Position numbers and translations under genes: made by a program
Shown here: positions 10,301 to 18,689 of the stretch, in pieces
How the letters are laid out: the number at the start of each line of letters is the position of its first letter
Numbering within the stretch: the stretch's first letter is position 1
Notes under the pieces: generated by a model
What the model saw: only the letters and a program-made list of their open reading frames with translations
Database searches by the model: none
Told to the model about the DNA's origin: nothing
NCBI GenBank assembly: GCA_947492905.1
Contig: CANLOL010000001.1
Location: 62,001-126,000, forward strand
Source of the DNA: an uncultured Sphingorhabdus sp.
Lineage (GTDB): Bacteria > Pseudomonadota > Alphaproteobacteria > Sphingomonadales > Sphingomonadaceae
Length of the DNA stretch: 64,000 nucleotides
Direction of reading: 5' to 3'

Positions 10301-11481
10301 ATACGCCTGCCCTCACCTTTTGCTTCTACACCTAATAATCCAACAGCTCCTAAGCCAATACTATCCCCATTGACCAGATATTCAACTTTCATATTGGAAA
10401 GTGCACCATCCAATCGGGTGCGCCCCGTAATTGATTTTCCTTTGAGGTTTTTCACTATGCTCTCAGGCTTTAAGAGTGCGAAATCGACCAATAAAGCATC
10501 GGGGCCGCCCAATGCAAAATCATATCCGCCATTTAAGTCCAAATCTATATTTTGAGAATTTGCCTTGCCCTCAAAACGCACCATTTTATAGTCATATTTG
10601 CCTTGCAAATCTATCGTCAGTAAAGGGACAGATATATTGCGAAGCAAACCCGCAGGCAGCGCTACAGAATTAATATCGCCTGCTATTGAATAGTCCCCAT
10701 CATTTGCTTTTAGGGCTAGGCTGATATTCTCTATATCGTTCAAAGAGGCGCTTAATTTACCTCTCCATGCGCTCCAATTGCCATTGCCCGATAGGCTAAT
10801 CTTATCTGCCCATTTTATACCCGTGAAACCTTGTATGAAACCATCTTGCGGTGCTTCTATGTTGGCCGCTAATTTGAACTTATCCGCATCGGGTTCAATA
10901 TCCATATCAATATTGGCCATATCATTACCGCTCTGGCTATTGAGCAATATTTCAAGCCGCGCACGGCCCGATTGAATATCGGCGCTACCCGTTAAGGATA
11001 ATATATCGGATCGTCCTATTATTTGATCATTAATAGCTATGTTGCGGGCATTCAAATCACCAATATAAATATCAAAATCTGGCAATTTGGGACCATCATC
11101 ATCGCTCTCATTGAGCAGTGGCAACCGCTCTAAATTTCCGCTTTCTATATCCAGACTATCAATTGATAATCGGCCCGCCAAATAACCAATAGGGAACCAA
11201 TCCATAGTGACTTTATTGGCATCAAAAAATTGCCCTTTAGTATCGGATAATTTAATAGTGTCTATGGTCAGCTCATTATAGATTGAGCCATCTAGACCCT
11301 CGACTTGAAACCCTAATCCAGATTTTATCTCCAGCTGATTTATCTGTTTCTCAATGAAACGATGGCCAGAAGCAGTATCGATCCAGATTGCCAATATAAT
11401 GACAGCAAGCACCAGAAATGCTGGTATCAACCAAAGCCAGCGCAAATGGCGCGACATTTTTGGTTTTGCTTCTTCGGCCAT
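7342..11481 (-). CDS. tamB: Translocation and assembly module inner-membrane protein TamB
   Basis: The 1379-residue product has a single N-terminal membrane anchor (about residues 14-33) followed by a very long beta-rich periplasmic stretch of AsmA/TamB-like repeats. It ends in the conserved DUF490 region, visible in PQIDIVAEALLNGVDARI and PTLPQEELLARLLFGTS. TamB spans the periplasm, pairs with TamA and helps insert outer-membrane proteins or move phospholipids. Its ATG shares one base with the tamA stop codon (TAATG), implying translational coupling. Size and architecture are normal. Many antisense open frames here are shadows of its biased codon use. Confidence 0.93.
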   Translation of the reverse strand: MAEEAKPKMSRHLRWLWLIPAFLVLAVIILAIWIDTASGHRFIEKQINQLEIKSGLGFQVEGLDGSIYNELTIDTIKLSDTKGQFFDANKVTMDWFPIGYLAGRLSIDSLDIESGNLERLPLLNESDDDGPKLPDFDIYIGDLNARNIAINDQIIGRSDILSLTGSADIQSGRARLEILLNSQSGNDMANIDMDIEPDADKFKLAANIEAPQDGFIQGFTGIKWADKISLSGNGNWSAWRGKLSASLNDIENISLALKANDGDYSIAGDINSVALPAGLLRNISVPLLTIDLQGKYDYKMVRFEGKANSQNIDLDLNGGYDFALGGPDALLVDFALLKPESIVKNLKGKSITGRTRLDGALSNMKVEYLVNGDSIGLGAVGLLGVEAKGEGRRIGRAMRLPIALTAQSAQGFDPQILALLRTIRADGEINLANNILSVDKAKVQTNRISGNLDIVSNLTNGQYDINLDGKLPSYLVQGIGLADIEGRLNFSPARPQGVAITGDVNAQLLRADNGFVRDITGGLPRVNAKIALGPDAVFRFPSFTVQSPLLAFEGSGQRMRDGTFLISGKGIHKQYGAAKATISGDLSRPKVTLNLDNPYDPLGLKNVAITLTPNQSGFAFKSDGQSLLGPFNGLGNIILPQNGDAFVRFDNLLVSDTVAKGSIRNSAAGLIGDFTINQGGVDGDIQLRPVNGAQRLVANFDIRNARFRSDNAILIRSGKFNLTGVFDGQTSDIDATLQAQGISQGNLILGRIAANAKIKNGTGEVTASVAGTRGSGFDFTTNIAVNPGRYVVQARGNYRRKPIRLTRNAIITNKGGIWRLQPARLSYGGGQLTASGRFGNSILEMDALLKKLPLDILDLGDSNLGFGGNASGNIQFTNTGNRPRGEAKLNIKGLTRSGLFLSSQPIDAGLNMKLENSILAARAVLSRNKNNVGRLQTKINLSSGSNIIDRVLRGKLFAQMRFDGRADTLWRLTGIELFDLTGDAKIAADARGTINNPQIRGALQTKNARLESGLSGTIISGLKTQGRFDGSQLRFTQISGNTPGGGFITGNGFFDFTNSNSIGINLNIDAKNALLIDRDDVAARVTGPIKIASSGNGGTISGNIIMNQGRYQLGRANAAEILPNIKVREINRRDDLPFANRNITPWRLNLGVKANRDFDVTGLGIESEWSGDFKIGGRIDSPTIAGRADLVRGDYDFAGRVFNLARGAIIFGGRNPPNPQIDIVAEALLNGVDARIEVRGRSFSPSITFTSTPTLPQEELLARLLFGTSVLELSAAEAIQLSSAVAGLQSGGLDPINAIRKAVGLDRLRFVSANAATGQGTGIAVGKYIGRRTFVELVTDGRGYSATQVEFQITRWLALLSSISTLGEQGVNAKISRDY

Positions 11482-13772
11482 TAAAAGGCCTGCCCTAATG
11501 ATATGGCTAGGGCGATTAAACTCTCGCCTTCTCTTCGGTTCAGCGGCGTGCCAACGTCAATACGTACAGGCCCAAAGCTAGTGTAGTAGCGCAAGCCCAA
11601 CCCTGCCGCGAACCGAATATCTGAAAAATCGGGCGTTCCGCGATCGGACACACCACCAGCATCAACAAAGGGCACAATTCCAAAAGACCCAATGCGATAT
11701 CTGGCCTCTATCGCAAATTCAGCAAGGCCGCGTCCGCCCAGCGGATTGCCATTGTCATCAACGGGGCCAATATCCTGAAAACCGAATCCACGCACCGAAC
11801 CGCCGCCGCCAGCATAATTGCGGCGTGAAGGCGCTATGTTGGTTGTCTCTGCCCCCGATATAGAGGCCAATCTTATGCGTCCTGCTATCACAAGATTATT
11901 GTTAACGGGCTGATAAACGCTGCCATCTATCTGCGCTTTGAAATAGGCAATCTCATCAACACCCGTTGATATTTCAGGGGAAACACGCGCGCTCAAGCGA
12001 AACCCTTTTGTGGGATCCAGCAAATCATTGCTTCCATCATAGCTTAACCCCGCAGGAAGCGATAATATGTTAAAAAGCTCTCGGCTAACAGTGCCATCAA
12101 AAACCGCGCGTTCATCGCTGAGCGAATATTCCACGCCAATATTATAGGCCCATTTCTTTTGAAAGATTAGCGTAGTTTGACGCTCATAGCCAATAGCAAT
12201 ATCCAATGATCTAGCATCAAAAGCATCTAAGTTTTGATTTCTTGCCCGAAAAGAAGTTGTCAAAACACGGTCGCGCCCTTTGAAATTATTACGCCTATAG
12301 GTAACACCAGCTGCTTGTTCGCGCGTACCCAATATGCCCGCAATATTGATAGCCCCCTCTGGTGGGAAGAAATTGCGATGCTCCCAACTGGCCTCTACCC
12401 GAAAACCCTCTCCGGTATTAAATCCAACCAAACCCGCTATAGTGCGCGCCGGTGCGGGGTCCAATTGCACATTCAAATCCACTTGGTCAGCATTGGTAGC
12501 CGATGGCACAGCTTCAATCTGCACATTAGAGGCCAATGACGTTGCAAAAATCGCTTGGCGCAGATCGCTCACATTGCTCTGTTGAAACAAATCCCCTTGC
12601 TCAAAACGCGCAATATTTTCGAGATGCCTTCCGCTTAAAATTGACCCTTGTCCTGTTATGATGCGGCCAAAATTATATTTACGATCTGGAGAGACAGGCA
12701 AAGTTAAATCACCCTCGCGCCTTGCATGATCTATCAGCAAATCTGGCTCGCCCACAGTTCCAAAAGGATAACCATTATTGAGCAAGCGATTCTCTAATAT
12801 AGATTTACCATCAACGATGGAATCTTGCTTGACGATATCGCCTTTTTCAAATGCAAGAGCCGAGCGCAGAAATGCTGCGTCTTCGCTTATTTCTAATCCA
12901 GGCAAGTTGATGCTGCCATAGCGATATTGCGGGCCAGGAACGACATCCAAAATCACATTAATGTCGGTTAAATTATCGTTGCTGGATTCAATGCGATATT
13001 CCACCAAATTATCATAATAACCCTCTAAGCGTAACAGCTGATCCAGCAATTCGGTGTCGGTTTTGGCGCGGCGTAATATTTGCGAACCATTGGCCCCAGC
13101 ATTTGATTGCAGCTTTAAGGCTGATAAATTATCGAACCGATTAAATATGCGGCCTCTGTCAATATTATCAATGCCAGAAAATAATATATTATAATTTTGA
13201 TTGCTATCAATATCGAGCGCCACATCGGTTTCAGATAGATCATCTTCTTGTGCTAATTGGACATCATCTTCAAAATTAAGCGCTTCTTGGCGCGCTGCAT
13301 CGCTCAACTCTTCAGGGGCTTCTGGATCAAGTGCAATTCCAGCCTGCTTAATATCAATTTCGCCATTATCAATATTGTTAATATCGCTTTTGGCTGCATC
13401 CCTATTGATAACATCATTGGCCGATAATGTTTTTTCTTTCTCTCCTTCGGAAGCTATATCATTACCGCCATTTAATTGCGTATTTGCATCATCTTGCTCA
13501 TCAGGCCAATCAACACCAATATCGAGATTGTCATCAAAAGGGGCATCAATATCAAAATCATCGAACATATCATCATCAGGTTCAGATGATGTTGGACCAG
13601 TTGGTGCAGGTTCAATGGGTGCAGATTCCGATGATATTTGCTGATCCTGCAGCTGTTCAACCTCTGCAATGTTTTGAGTATCCGCGCTGTTCGCAGGAAA
13701 AATAGCTTTATTATTGGGAGCATTCTGCGCATTGGCGATGATTGCAGCTATGAATAATGTGTCAAATATCAC
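11481..13772 (-). CDS. tamA: Outer-membrane assembly protein TamA (BamA/Omp85 family) with acidic extension
   Basis: A 763-residue Omp85-type protein. The C-terminal half is the barrel, with the hallmark RNYAGGGGSVRGFGFQDIGP (lid-loop RGF motif) and a final strand ending in LIALAISLGQAF. POTRA-like domains lie around residues 195-430. A Gly/Asp-rich linker is not seen, but residues 35-190 form an Asp/Glu/Asn-rich low-complexity stretch that is longer than in typical TamA. The start is a GTG at 13772 with GGGA about 8 bases upstream. The predicted signal peptide is short and lacks strong positive charge. The start region sits inside nested inverted repeats. The gene is coupled to tamB by a one-base overlap. 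Confidence 0.9.
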   Translation of the reverse strand: MIFDTLFIAAIIANAQNAPNNKAIFPANSADTQNIAEVEQLQDQQISSESAPIEPAPTGPTSSEPDDDMFDDFDIDAPFDDNLDIGVDWPDEQDDANTQLNGGNDIASEGEKEKTLSANDVINRDAAKSDINNIDNGEIDIKQAGIALDPEAPEELSDAARQEALNFEDDVQLAQEDDLSETDVALDIDSNQNYNILFSGIDNIDRGRIFNRFDNLSALKLQSNAGANGSQILRRAKTDTELLDQLLRLEGYYDNLVEYRIESSNDNLTDINVILDVVPGPQYRYGSINLPGLEISEDAAFLRSALAFEKGDIVKQDSIVDGKSILENRLLNNGYPFGTVGEPDLLIDHARREGDLTLPVSPDRKYNFGRIITGQGSILSGRHLENIARFEQGDLFQQSNVSDLRQAIFATSLASNVQIEAVPSATNADQVDLNVQLDPAPARTIAGLVGFNTGEGFRVEASWEHRNFFPPEGAINIAGILGTREQAAGVTYRRNNFKGRDRVLTTSFRARNQNLDAFDARSLDIAIGYERQTTLIFQKKWAYNIGVEYSLSDERAVFDGTVSRELFNILSLPAGLSYDGSNDLLDPTKGFRLSARVSPEISTGVDEIAYFKAQIDGSVYQPVNNNLVIAGRIRLASISGAETTNIAPSRRNYAGGGGSVRGFGFQDIGPVDDNGNPLGGRGLAEFAIEARYRIGSFGIVPFVDAGGVSDRGTPDFSDIRFAAGLGLRYYTSFGPVRIDVGTPLNRREGESLIALAISLGQAF

Positions 13773-13776
13773 AGCA

Positions 13777-13854
13777 TATTCCCATCAGATGCGGTATAGT
13801 AAATCCGGCCATGCAGCGGATCAGATTTACTGACCCTTAATGATATTGGGAATA
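13777..13854. repeat. Nested inverted repeats at the tamA start
   Basis: Two perfect 8-base dyads are nested. TATTCCCA (13777-13784) pairs with TGGGAATA (13847-13854), and inside them AGTAAATC (13798-13805) pairs with GATTTACT (13824-13831). The outer arm nearest the gene contains the only Shine-Dalgarno-like GGGA of tamA. The structure could therefore mask ribosome binding or be a protein-bound operator. A further GGGAATATTC follows at 13858-13867. Confidence 0.6.
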
Positions 13855-13991
13855 GTCTTGGGAATATTCTGGACTGCATATCATGCTGTTATAGTATCGC
13901 GGCACAATGCTCCAGTGCGATAATAAAGATTTACACAGCTTTTTATCAATAATTTCAAAATATAGCCAATGATAATGGCTCTTATATTATT

Positions 13992-14456
13992 TTAAAAGGC
14001 TTGTTGCAACCGATCTAGCATAAGATGATGGAAAGGCTTGGATTGAAGCGCCTCTGATTGAATCTGCGCGCTTAATCGTTTCAATCTATCGTAAATGACT
14101 TCGCTCTCAGAAACCAAATATTGCGCTTGCGTTGGCAATATATCAACTAGCCGTTGATCGCTAGCTGGGGCATATCCCAATTCACGATCATGCTCTTTTA
14201 ATTGCGCTTCATCAAGCTCGCCCGAATGAATGGCTTTCTCGCTCAATAACCAAGCAATAGAATGCATCAACCGTGTGGTAACTTTTAATGACTCACAAGA
14301 AAAGGATACAGCCAATTCCGGAGCGATACTATCATTTTCCTGATGGCGTTCAAAATAAGCACGCGCTTCATCGGCCAAAATCATAACCTCTGTATAAAGG
14401 CTATGCAGCACATGAGCGGTAATAGGTTTTGCTTGAGAATCTGACACAATCAACAT
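13992..14456 (-). CDS. rcdA: RcdA-like DUF1465 protein
   Basis: A 154-residue, mostly helical cytoplasmic protein of the DUF1465 family, the family of Caulobacter RcdA. RcdA is an adaptor that delivers CtrA and other proteins to ClpXP during the cell cycle. Matching features are the length, LHSLYTEVMILADEARAYF near the start, SCESLKVTTRLMHSIAWLL in the middle and PTQAQYLVSESEVIYDRLKRL near the end. The role is inferred from family membership. It stands alone, reading leftward, with a DUF465 gene upstream. The stop codon lies close to a long AT-rich gap before tamA. Confidence 0.8.
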   Translation of the reverse strand: MLIVSDSQAKPITAHVLHSLYTEVMILADEARAYFERHQENDSIAPELAVSFSCESLKVTTRLMHSIAWLLSEKAIHSGELDEAQLKEHDRELGYAPASDQRLVDILPTQAQYLVSESEVIYDRLKRLSAQIQSEALQSKPFHHLMLDRLQQAF

Positions 14457-14588
14457 GGCTATCTTGATACATATATTTTACATTTTTTGTTAGTGAAAAA
14501 TGCCCGAAACTAGGGCGGATTTCAAAACGTGTCAGACTGGAACATGTTTATTAGAAGAGATGAATTGCTTAACTATATTCATTCAGCA

Positions 14589-14786
14589 TCATGCGATTAT
14601 ATCTGGAATGAGCTGATCTTCAATTGCGGCAATCTGATCTTTTTTGGCCAATTTCGCGCGTTTGAGCCTTGCAATTTGCATTTGCTGGCTACTGCCAAGT
14701 TCAATCAAAGCATGGATAGCATCATCTAAATCACGATGCTCTAACTTTAGGGCAGCCAGCTGAGATTTCAAACCTTCATCATTCAT
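14589..14786 (-). CDS. DUF465 (YdcH-family) small protein
   Basis: A 65-residue protein that matches the DUF465/YdcH family of short coiled-coil proteins: LKLEHRDLDDAIHALI, then IARLKRAKLAKKDQIAAIEDQL and the conserved ending LIPDIIA. The biochemical role of the family is not established. It follows the same strand as the rcdA-like gene, 132 bases upstream. A second DUF465-like gene lies on the opposite strand at 15060, so the pair is divergent. Confidence 0.85.
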   Translation of the reverse strand: MNDEGLKSQLAALKLEHRDLDDAIHALIELGSSQQMQIARLKRAKLAKKDQIAAIEDQLIPDIIA

Positions 14787-15059
14787 AACTATATATTGCC
14801 CTTAGATGTTTTTTAATTCAATCATTAACTGCTTATCACCGCGATATTGGATAAACAGCATTTGCAGTTGTTTTAAAAAATTTGACCAATGGTTTCCATT
14901 TTGAAGTAAATTTTACACGACATATTTTAAATTTTATGGTTAATATTGAGTCTCTTTATTGAGTCTTTTTGGATGCGATATGGTCTTAATCATATTTCGT
15001 CATAAAATGATAATTCATAAGAACCACATTATTAGCACATTTAAAATGGGAGAATTTAT

Positions 15060-15227
15060 ATGAGCGACAATCATCTAGCAGCCCTTAAAAGCAAACATCA
15101 AAATATTGATAATGCCCTTAGCGCCGAAGAAAATAGACCCTTCCCAGATGATAGTAAAATATATGCGCTCAAAAAACAAAAACTCTCGATCAAAGATGAA
15201 ATTAAACGCTTTGAACTTGCCCATTAA
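15060..15227 (+). CDS. Second DUF465-like small protein
   Basis: A 55-residue open frame beginning MSDNHLAALKSKHQNIDNAL and containing IYALKKQKLSIKDEIKRFE. The pattern of a helix starting LxxKHxxID, a loop rich in acidic residues and Pro, and a second Lys-rich helix LKKxKLxIKDEI is that of DUF465/YdcH proteins. TGGGAGAATTTAT provides a good ribosome binding site before the ATG. It lacks the LIPDIIA ending of its neighbour at 14589 and is shorter, so the two are diverged paralogs rather than a recent copy. Confidence 0.75.
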   Translation: MSDNHLAALKSKHQNIDNALSAEENRPFPDDSKIYALKKQKLSIKDEIKRFELAH

Positions 15228-15410
15228 CATTCTTAATTAGGCCGAACTATTGGCCAAAACCACATAATGAAGACACATAATGAAAACCAAATTATGCATA
15301 GGCACTAAGCGTCCTATGCATATTGAAATATAGTGTCATTTTAGAATTGACACCGATATCAATTGATGCCAATTTTAATATTTATCTGAGTATATTACAG
15401 GAGTTTCGTA

Positions 15411-16214
15411 ATGCGATTTAAGCTAACATCATTATCATCTGCAATGGCCGCTATACTGATCGCTAATGCATCGCCAGCATATGCAGAGATTAGCTGTCCA
15501 TCCAGCGGTGATCGAAAAGCTACTGAAACTCAGAAGTCCGCCACCGATGGTGATAAATTTGATGCTGCCATCAATAATGTTTACCGCCTACAATTTCCAA
15601 CTTCATCATCTTGTATTAATGCAAGAGATCTCAAAAAAGGGCAGATTATTCCCAACCATTTTTATCAAGATGTTGATGGGAATTTAATATTCAAATTTGA
15701 TGGAAAAAGAAGCAATCGGCTTGAATTGCGCGGTGAAAATTATCCAGCGAATAGCGATCAAGTCTTAAAAGGCCAATTCACTCTGCCCAATAGAGACAGC
15801 AGTGCAGCGCGCTTTACAATAGCGCAAATATTCTCTGAAACAGCAAGGAACCCTATTTTCCGCATAAGTTATGAACGCAATAAAAATAAGCTAAAGAATA
15901 AAATTTGGGCTTGGTATCGCGTCAATAAAGATGATCCCAAAGCGACATCTCAACCCTTATGCAATGCACCAGATGATGAAAAAGCGCTTTCCTTTATCAT
16001 TGCCTATAGCGTCAAACATTCGAAAATTGTCATTCGTTGTGTCAAAAGCGGAGAGAAAGAAATAGCCTTTGCATCTGATCTTGGTACGTACAAAGATAAT
16101 GCAGATGATCGCTATTATTTCAAGGCAGGTTGCTATTCGCAAAGCGATGGTAAATGCGAAGTAAGCTATAGCGCCTTATCCATTCCAGCTGGTTTCGAAA
16201 ATTCAAAAGATTGA
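15411..16214 (+). CDS. Secreted PL7-like (alginate-lyase-fold) protein with altered active site
   Basis: A 267-residue protein with a signal peptide (cleavage likely after AYA near residue 25). The order of three motifs recalls polysaccharide lyase family 7: RLELR (103-107, compare RTELR), AQIF (138-141, compare QIH), and YYFKAGCYSQ (235-244, compare YFKAGVYNQ). PL7 enzymes depolymerise alginate by beta-elimination using Gln, His, Arg and Tyr. Here the His position is Phe141, while the Arg, Gln139 and Tyr242 remain. It may have lost or changed activity, or simply bind polysaccharide. An AGGAG ribosome binding site precedes the ATG. It stands alone between a DUF465 gene and ptsP. Family placement is by motif only. 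Confidence 0.6.
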   Translation: MRFKLTSLSSAMAAILIANASPAYAEISCPSSGDRKATETQKSATDGDKFDAAINNVYRLQFPTSSSCINARDLKKGQIIPNHFYQDVDGNLIFKFDGKRSNRLELRGENYPANSDQVLKGQFTLPNRDSSAARFTIAQIFSETARNPIFRISYERNKNKLKNKIWAWYRVNKDDPKATSQPLCNAPDDEKALSFIIAYSVKHSKIVIRCVKSGEKEIAFASDLGTYKDNADDRYYFKAGCYSQSDGKCEVSYSALSIPAGFENSKD

Positions 16215-16328
16215 TAGGGCAATAGCCTAATTTCATTCTATAGCGATATGAGTCCTATTTTATTATTTTGCTATATTTATGACTCTTCTCTCTCGCCATA
16301 ACCAATAGATAATGCTAGTGGCTACGCC

Positions 16329-18593
16329 ATGGCATCTTCTGTTGAAGCTTCTCGAAAAATAATCACTGGCCTGCATGAAATTATGGCCTCGCGCAGCCCT
16401 GTGCAAGAAAAATTAAACTATGTGGTTGATACCATTGGTGAGGCCTTATCCAGCGAAGTATGCTCAGTCTATATTCGCAGAGAAGGCGTCTTAGAATTAT
16501 TTGCCACCAGAGGTCTTAATCAAGAAGCCGTTAATGTTGTCAAATTGGCGGTCGGCGATGGCTTGGTCGGTACTATTGCAGAAAATGTAGAAACATTAAA
16601 TTTAGACGAAGCCGCTGTTCATCCTAATTTCCTATATCTGCCAGAAACGGGCGAAGAAAAATTTCACAGCTTTGCTGGTGTTCCCATCATTCGCAATGAA
16701 CAAGCGGTGGGCGTTTTATCGGTCCAACATATAGAGCCGCACAAATATGATGATGTGGAATTAGAAGCATTGCAAACCGTTGCAATGATTTTATCCGAAT
16801 TAATCGCCAATGCTGAATTAATCCATGACAGCGATTCTTATGGCATTATTGATGATGGTACAGTGGCCCTTAGCGGTTTGCCCATAGTGATGGGTATGGC
16901 CGCGGGCGTTGCTACATTTCACCAACCGCGTATTCGTATAGAGCATACACTCGCCCAAGATATAGAGGCAGAGAGGCACCGCGTTTATTCGGCTTTTGAT
17001 AAAATGCGCGAGCAAATCGATACTATAGCTAATCAAGCAGATTTCATGACCGGCGGCGAACATGAAGAAGTTTTGGCGACCTATAAAATGTTTGCTTATG
17101 ATGAAGGTTGGTCACGCCGCATAAATGAAGCCATTGATAGCGGCCTCACCGCTGAAGCTGCTATTGATAGGGTGCAGCAACACACCCGCATGCGCATGCG
17201 TACTATTGATGATCCTCTATTAGCCGAGCGTATGCACGATCTAGAGGATTTATCAAATCGCCTGCTTAGGATTGTTTCGGGTCAGATGAGCACCGCTGCG
17301 CAATTGGGTCTGCGCCAAGACACAATATTGATAGCGCGCAATTTGGGCCCTGCCGAATTATTGGAATATGATCGCCGGCGATTGAAAGGCGTTATATTAG
17401 AAGAAGGATCATTAACCGCTCATGTTACTATTGTGGCGCGTGCGTTGGGCATTCCTATGTTGGGCCAGATTAGAGGCATTCGCAAATATGTCCGCGAAAA
17501 TGACCTCTTATTACTAAACTCTCGCGAAAAAAGCTTAGTGATAAGACCAAGCAATGCATCTGAGACAGCCTTTCGAGATGAAATTGCCAATGTCCAAAAG
17601 AAAAAGGCCGCCTATAGCCAATTGCGCAACGAACCTGCGGTCACATTAGATGGGCATAAAATCGATCTGATGATTAACGCAGGATTGCGCGATGACATTT
17701 CGGCGCTTGCCACAACGGGCGCCGATGGCGTGGGCCTATTCAGGACAGAATTTCAATTTTTAGTATCGGCAACTCTGCCTCGCCGCGAAAGACAGGAAAA
17801 ATTCTATCGTGATGTGATGGATGCCGCCAAAGATAAGCCCATTATTTTTAGAACATTGGATATTGGTGGGGATAAAATATTGCCCTATCTGCGCCAAGAA
17901 GAAAATCAAGAAGAGAATCCTGCATTGGGTTGGCGCGCATTGCGCATGGGCCTATCGCACCCTGGATTGATGAAAACACAAGCGCGCGCTCTCTTAGAAG
18001 CCGCCGCAGGGCGCGATTTACGGGTCATGTTCCCAATGATTTCGGAACCGTGGGAATTTGACGAAGCCAAAGCTTATTTTGATGGGCAGTTAGATTATCT
18101 AAAACGCCGCAAGCAGCCGATCCCCAACACTATATATTATGGCGCAATGTTGGAAGTCCCTGCATTGGCCGATATGTTAGATATATTGACGCCAAAATTA
18201 GATTTTATCTCAATCGGTACCAATGATTTGACCCAATTTTTATTTGCAGCCGATCGCGCACACCCCAAATTAGCAGAGCGTTATGATTGGCTTAGCCCCG
18301 CAATATTGAGGTTCATAAACCGCGTGGTGCAAAACACCAAGGACACGCAAACATCGCTAAGCATTTGCGGAGAGATGGGCGGCAGGACATTAGAGGCTCT
18401 TGCCCTTATCGGCCTTGGCGTGACGAAATTATCAATAACGCCGGCTGCTATTGGCCCTGTGAAATCAATGATCCGTTCATGCACATTATCTGATGTTCAA
18501 ACGAAAATGGAGCAGCTTATTGCTGCGCCACCTGAAAACACTAGATACAACCTTTTACAATGGGCGGAGCAACAAAATATTGAACTGGATTAA
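16329..18593 (+). CDS. ptsP: Nitrogen-PTS enzyme I (EI-Ntr)
   Basis: A 754-residue cytoplasmic enzyme. It transfers phosphate from phosphoenolpyruvate to NPr and so feeds the nitrogen-related phosphotransferase system. An N-terminal GAF domain (about 1-165) is followed by enzyme I domains. The phosphorylated His is His365 in GSLTAHVTIVARALGIP. The PEP-binding barrel includes GLFRTEFQFL, FRTLDIGGDKILPYL and GTNDLTQF, with Cys680 in SICGEMGGR as the catalytic acid. GAF plus EI is the PtsP architecture. The GAF domain is thought to sense glutamine in other bacteria. No ptsH or ptsN is in the window. Confidence 0.94.
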   Translation: MASSVEASRKIITGLHEIMASRSPVQEKLNYVVDTIGEALSSEVCSVYIRREGVLELFATRGLNQEAVNVVKLAVGDGLVGTIAENVETLNLDEAAVHPNFLYLPETGEEKFHSFAGVPIIRNEQAVGVLSVQHIEPHKYDDVELEALQTVAMILSELIANAELIHDSDSYGIIDDGTVALSGLPIVMGMAAGVATFHQPRIRIEHTLAQDIEAERHRVYSAFDKMREQIDTIANQADFMTGGEHEEVLATYKMFAYDEGWSRRINEAIDSGLTAEAAIDRVQQHTRMRMRTIDDPLLAERMHDLEDLSNRLLRIVSGQMSTAAQLGLRQDTILIARNLGPAELLEYDRRRLKGVILEEGSLTAHVTIVARALGIPMLGQIRGIRKYVRENDLLLLNSREKSLVIRPSNASETAFRDEIANVQKKKAAYSQLRNEPAVTLDGHKIDLMINAGLRDDISALATTGADGVGLFRTEFQFLVSATLPRRERQEKFYRDVMDAAKDKPIIFRTLDIGGDKILPYLRQEENQEENPALGWRALRMGLSHPGLMKTQARALLEAAAGRDLRVMFPMISEPWEFDEAKAYFDGQLDYLKRRKQPIPNTIYYGAMLEVPALADMLDILTPKLDFISIGTNDLTQFLFAADRAHPKLAERYDWLSPAILRFINRVVQNTKDTQTSLSICGEMGGRTLEALALIGLGVTKLSITPAAIGPVKSMIRSCTLSDVQTKMEQLIAAPPENTRYNLLQWAEQQNIELD

Positions 18594-18689
18594 TTTTTCT
18601 GTTCAAGTGAAAAGCTATTAACATCATTGACATTTAACTATGAATGATATGTTGTCGAATTAGGATATATTTAGCAGGTGGAGAGCGCA

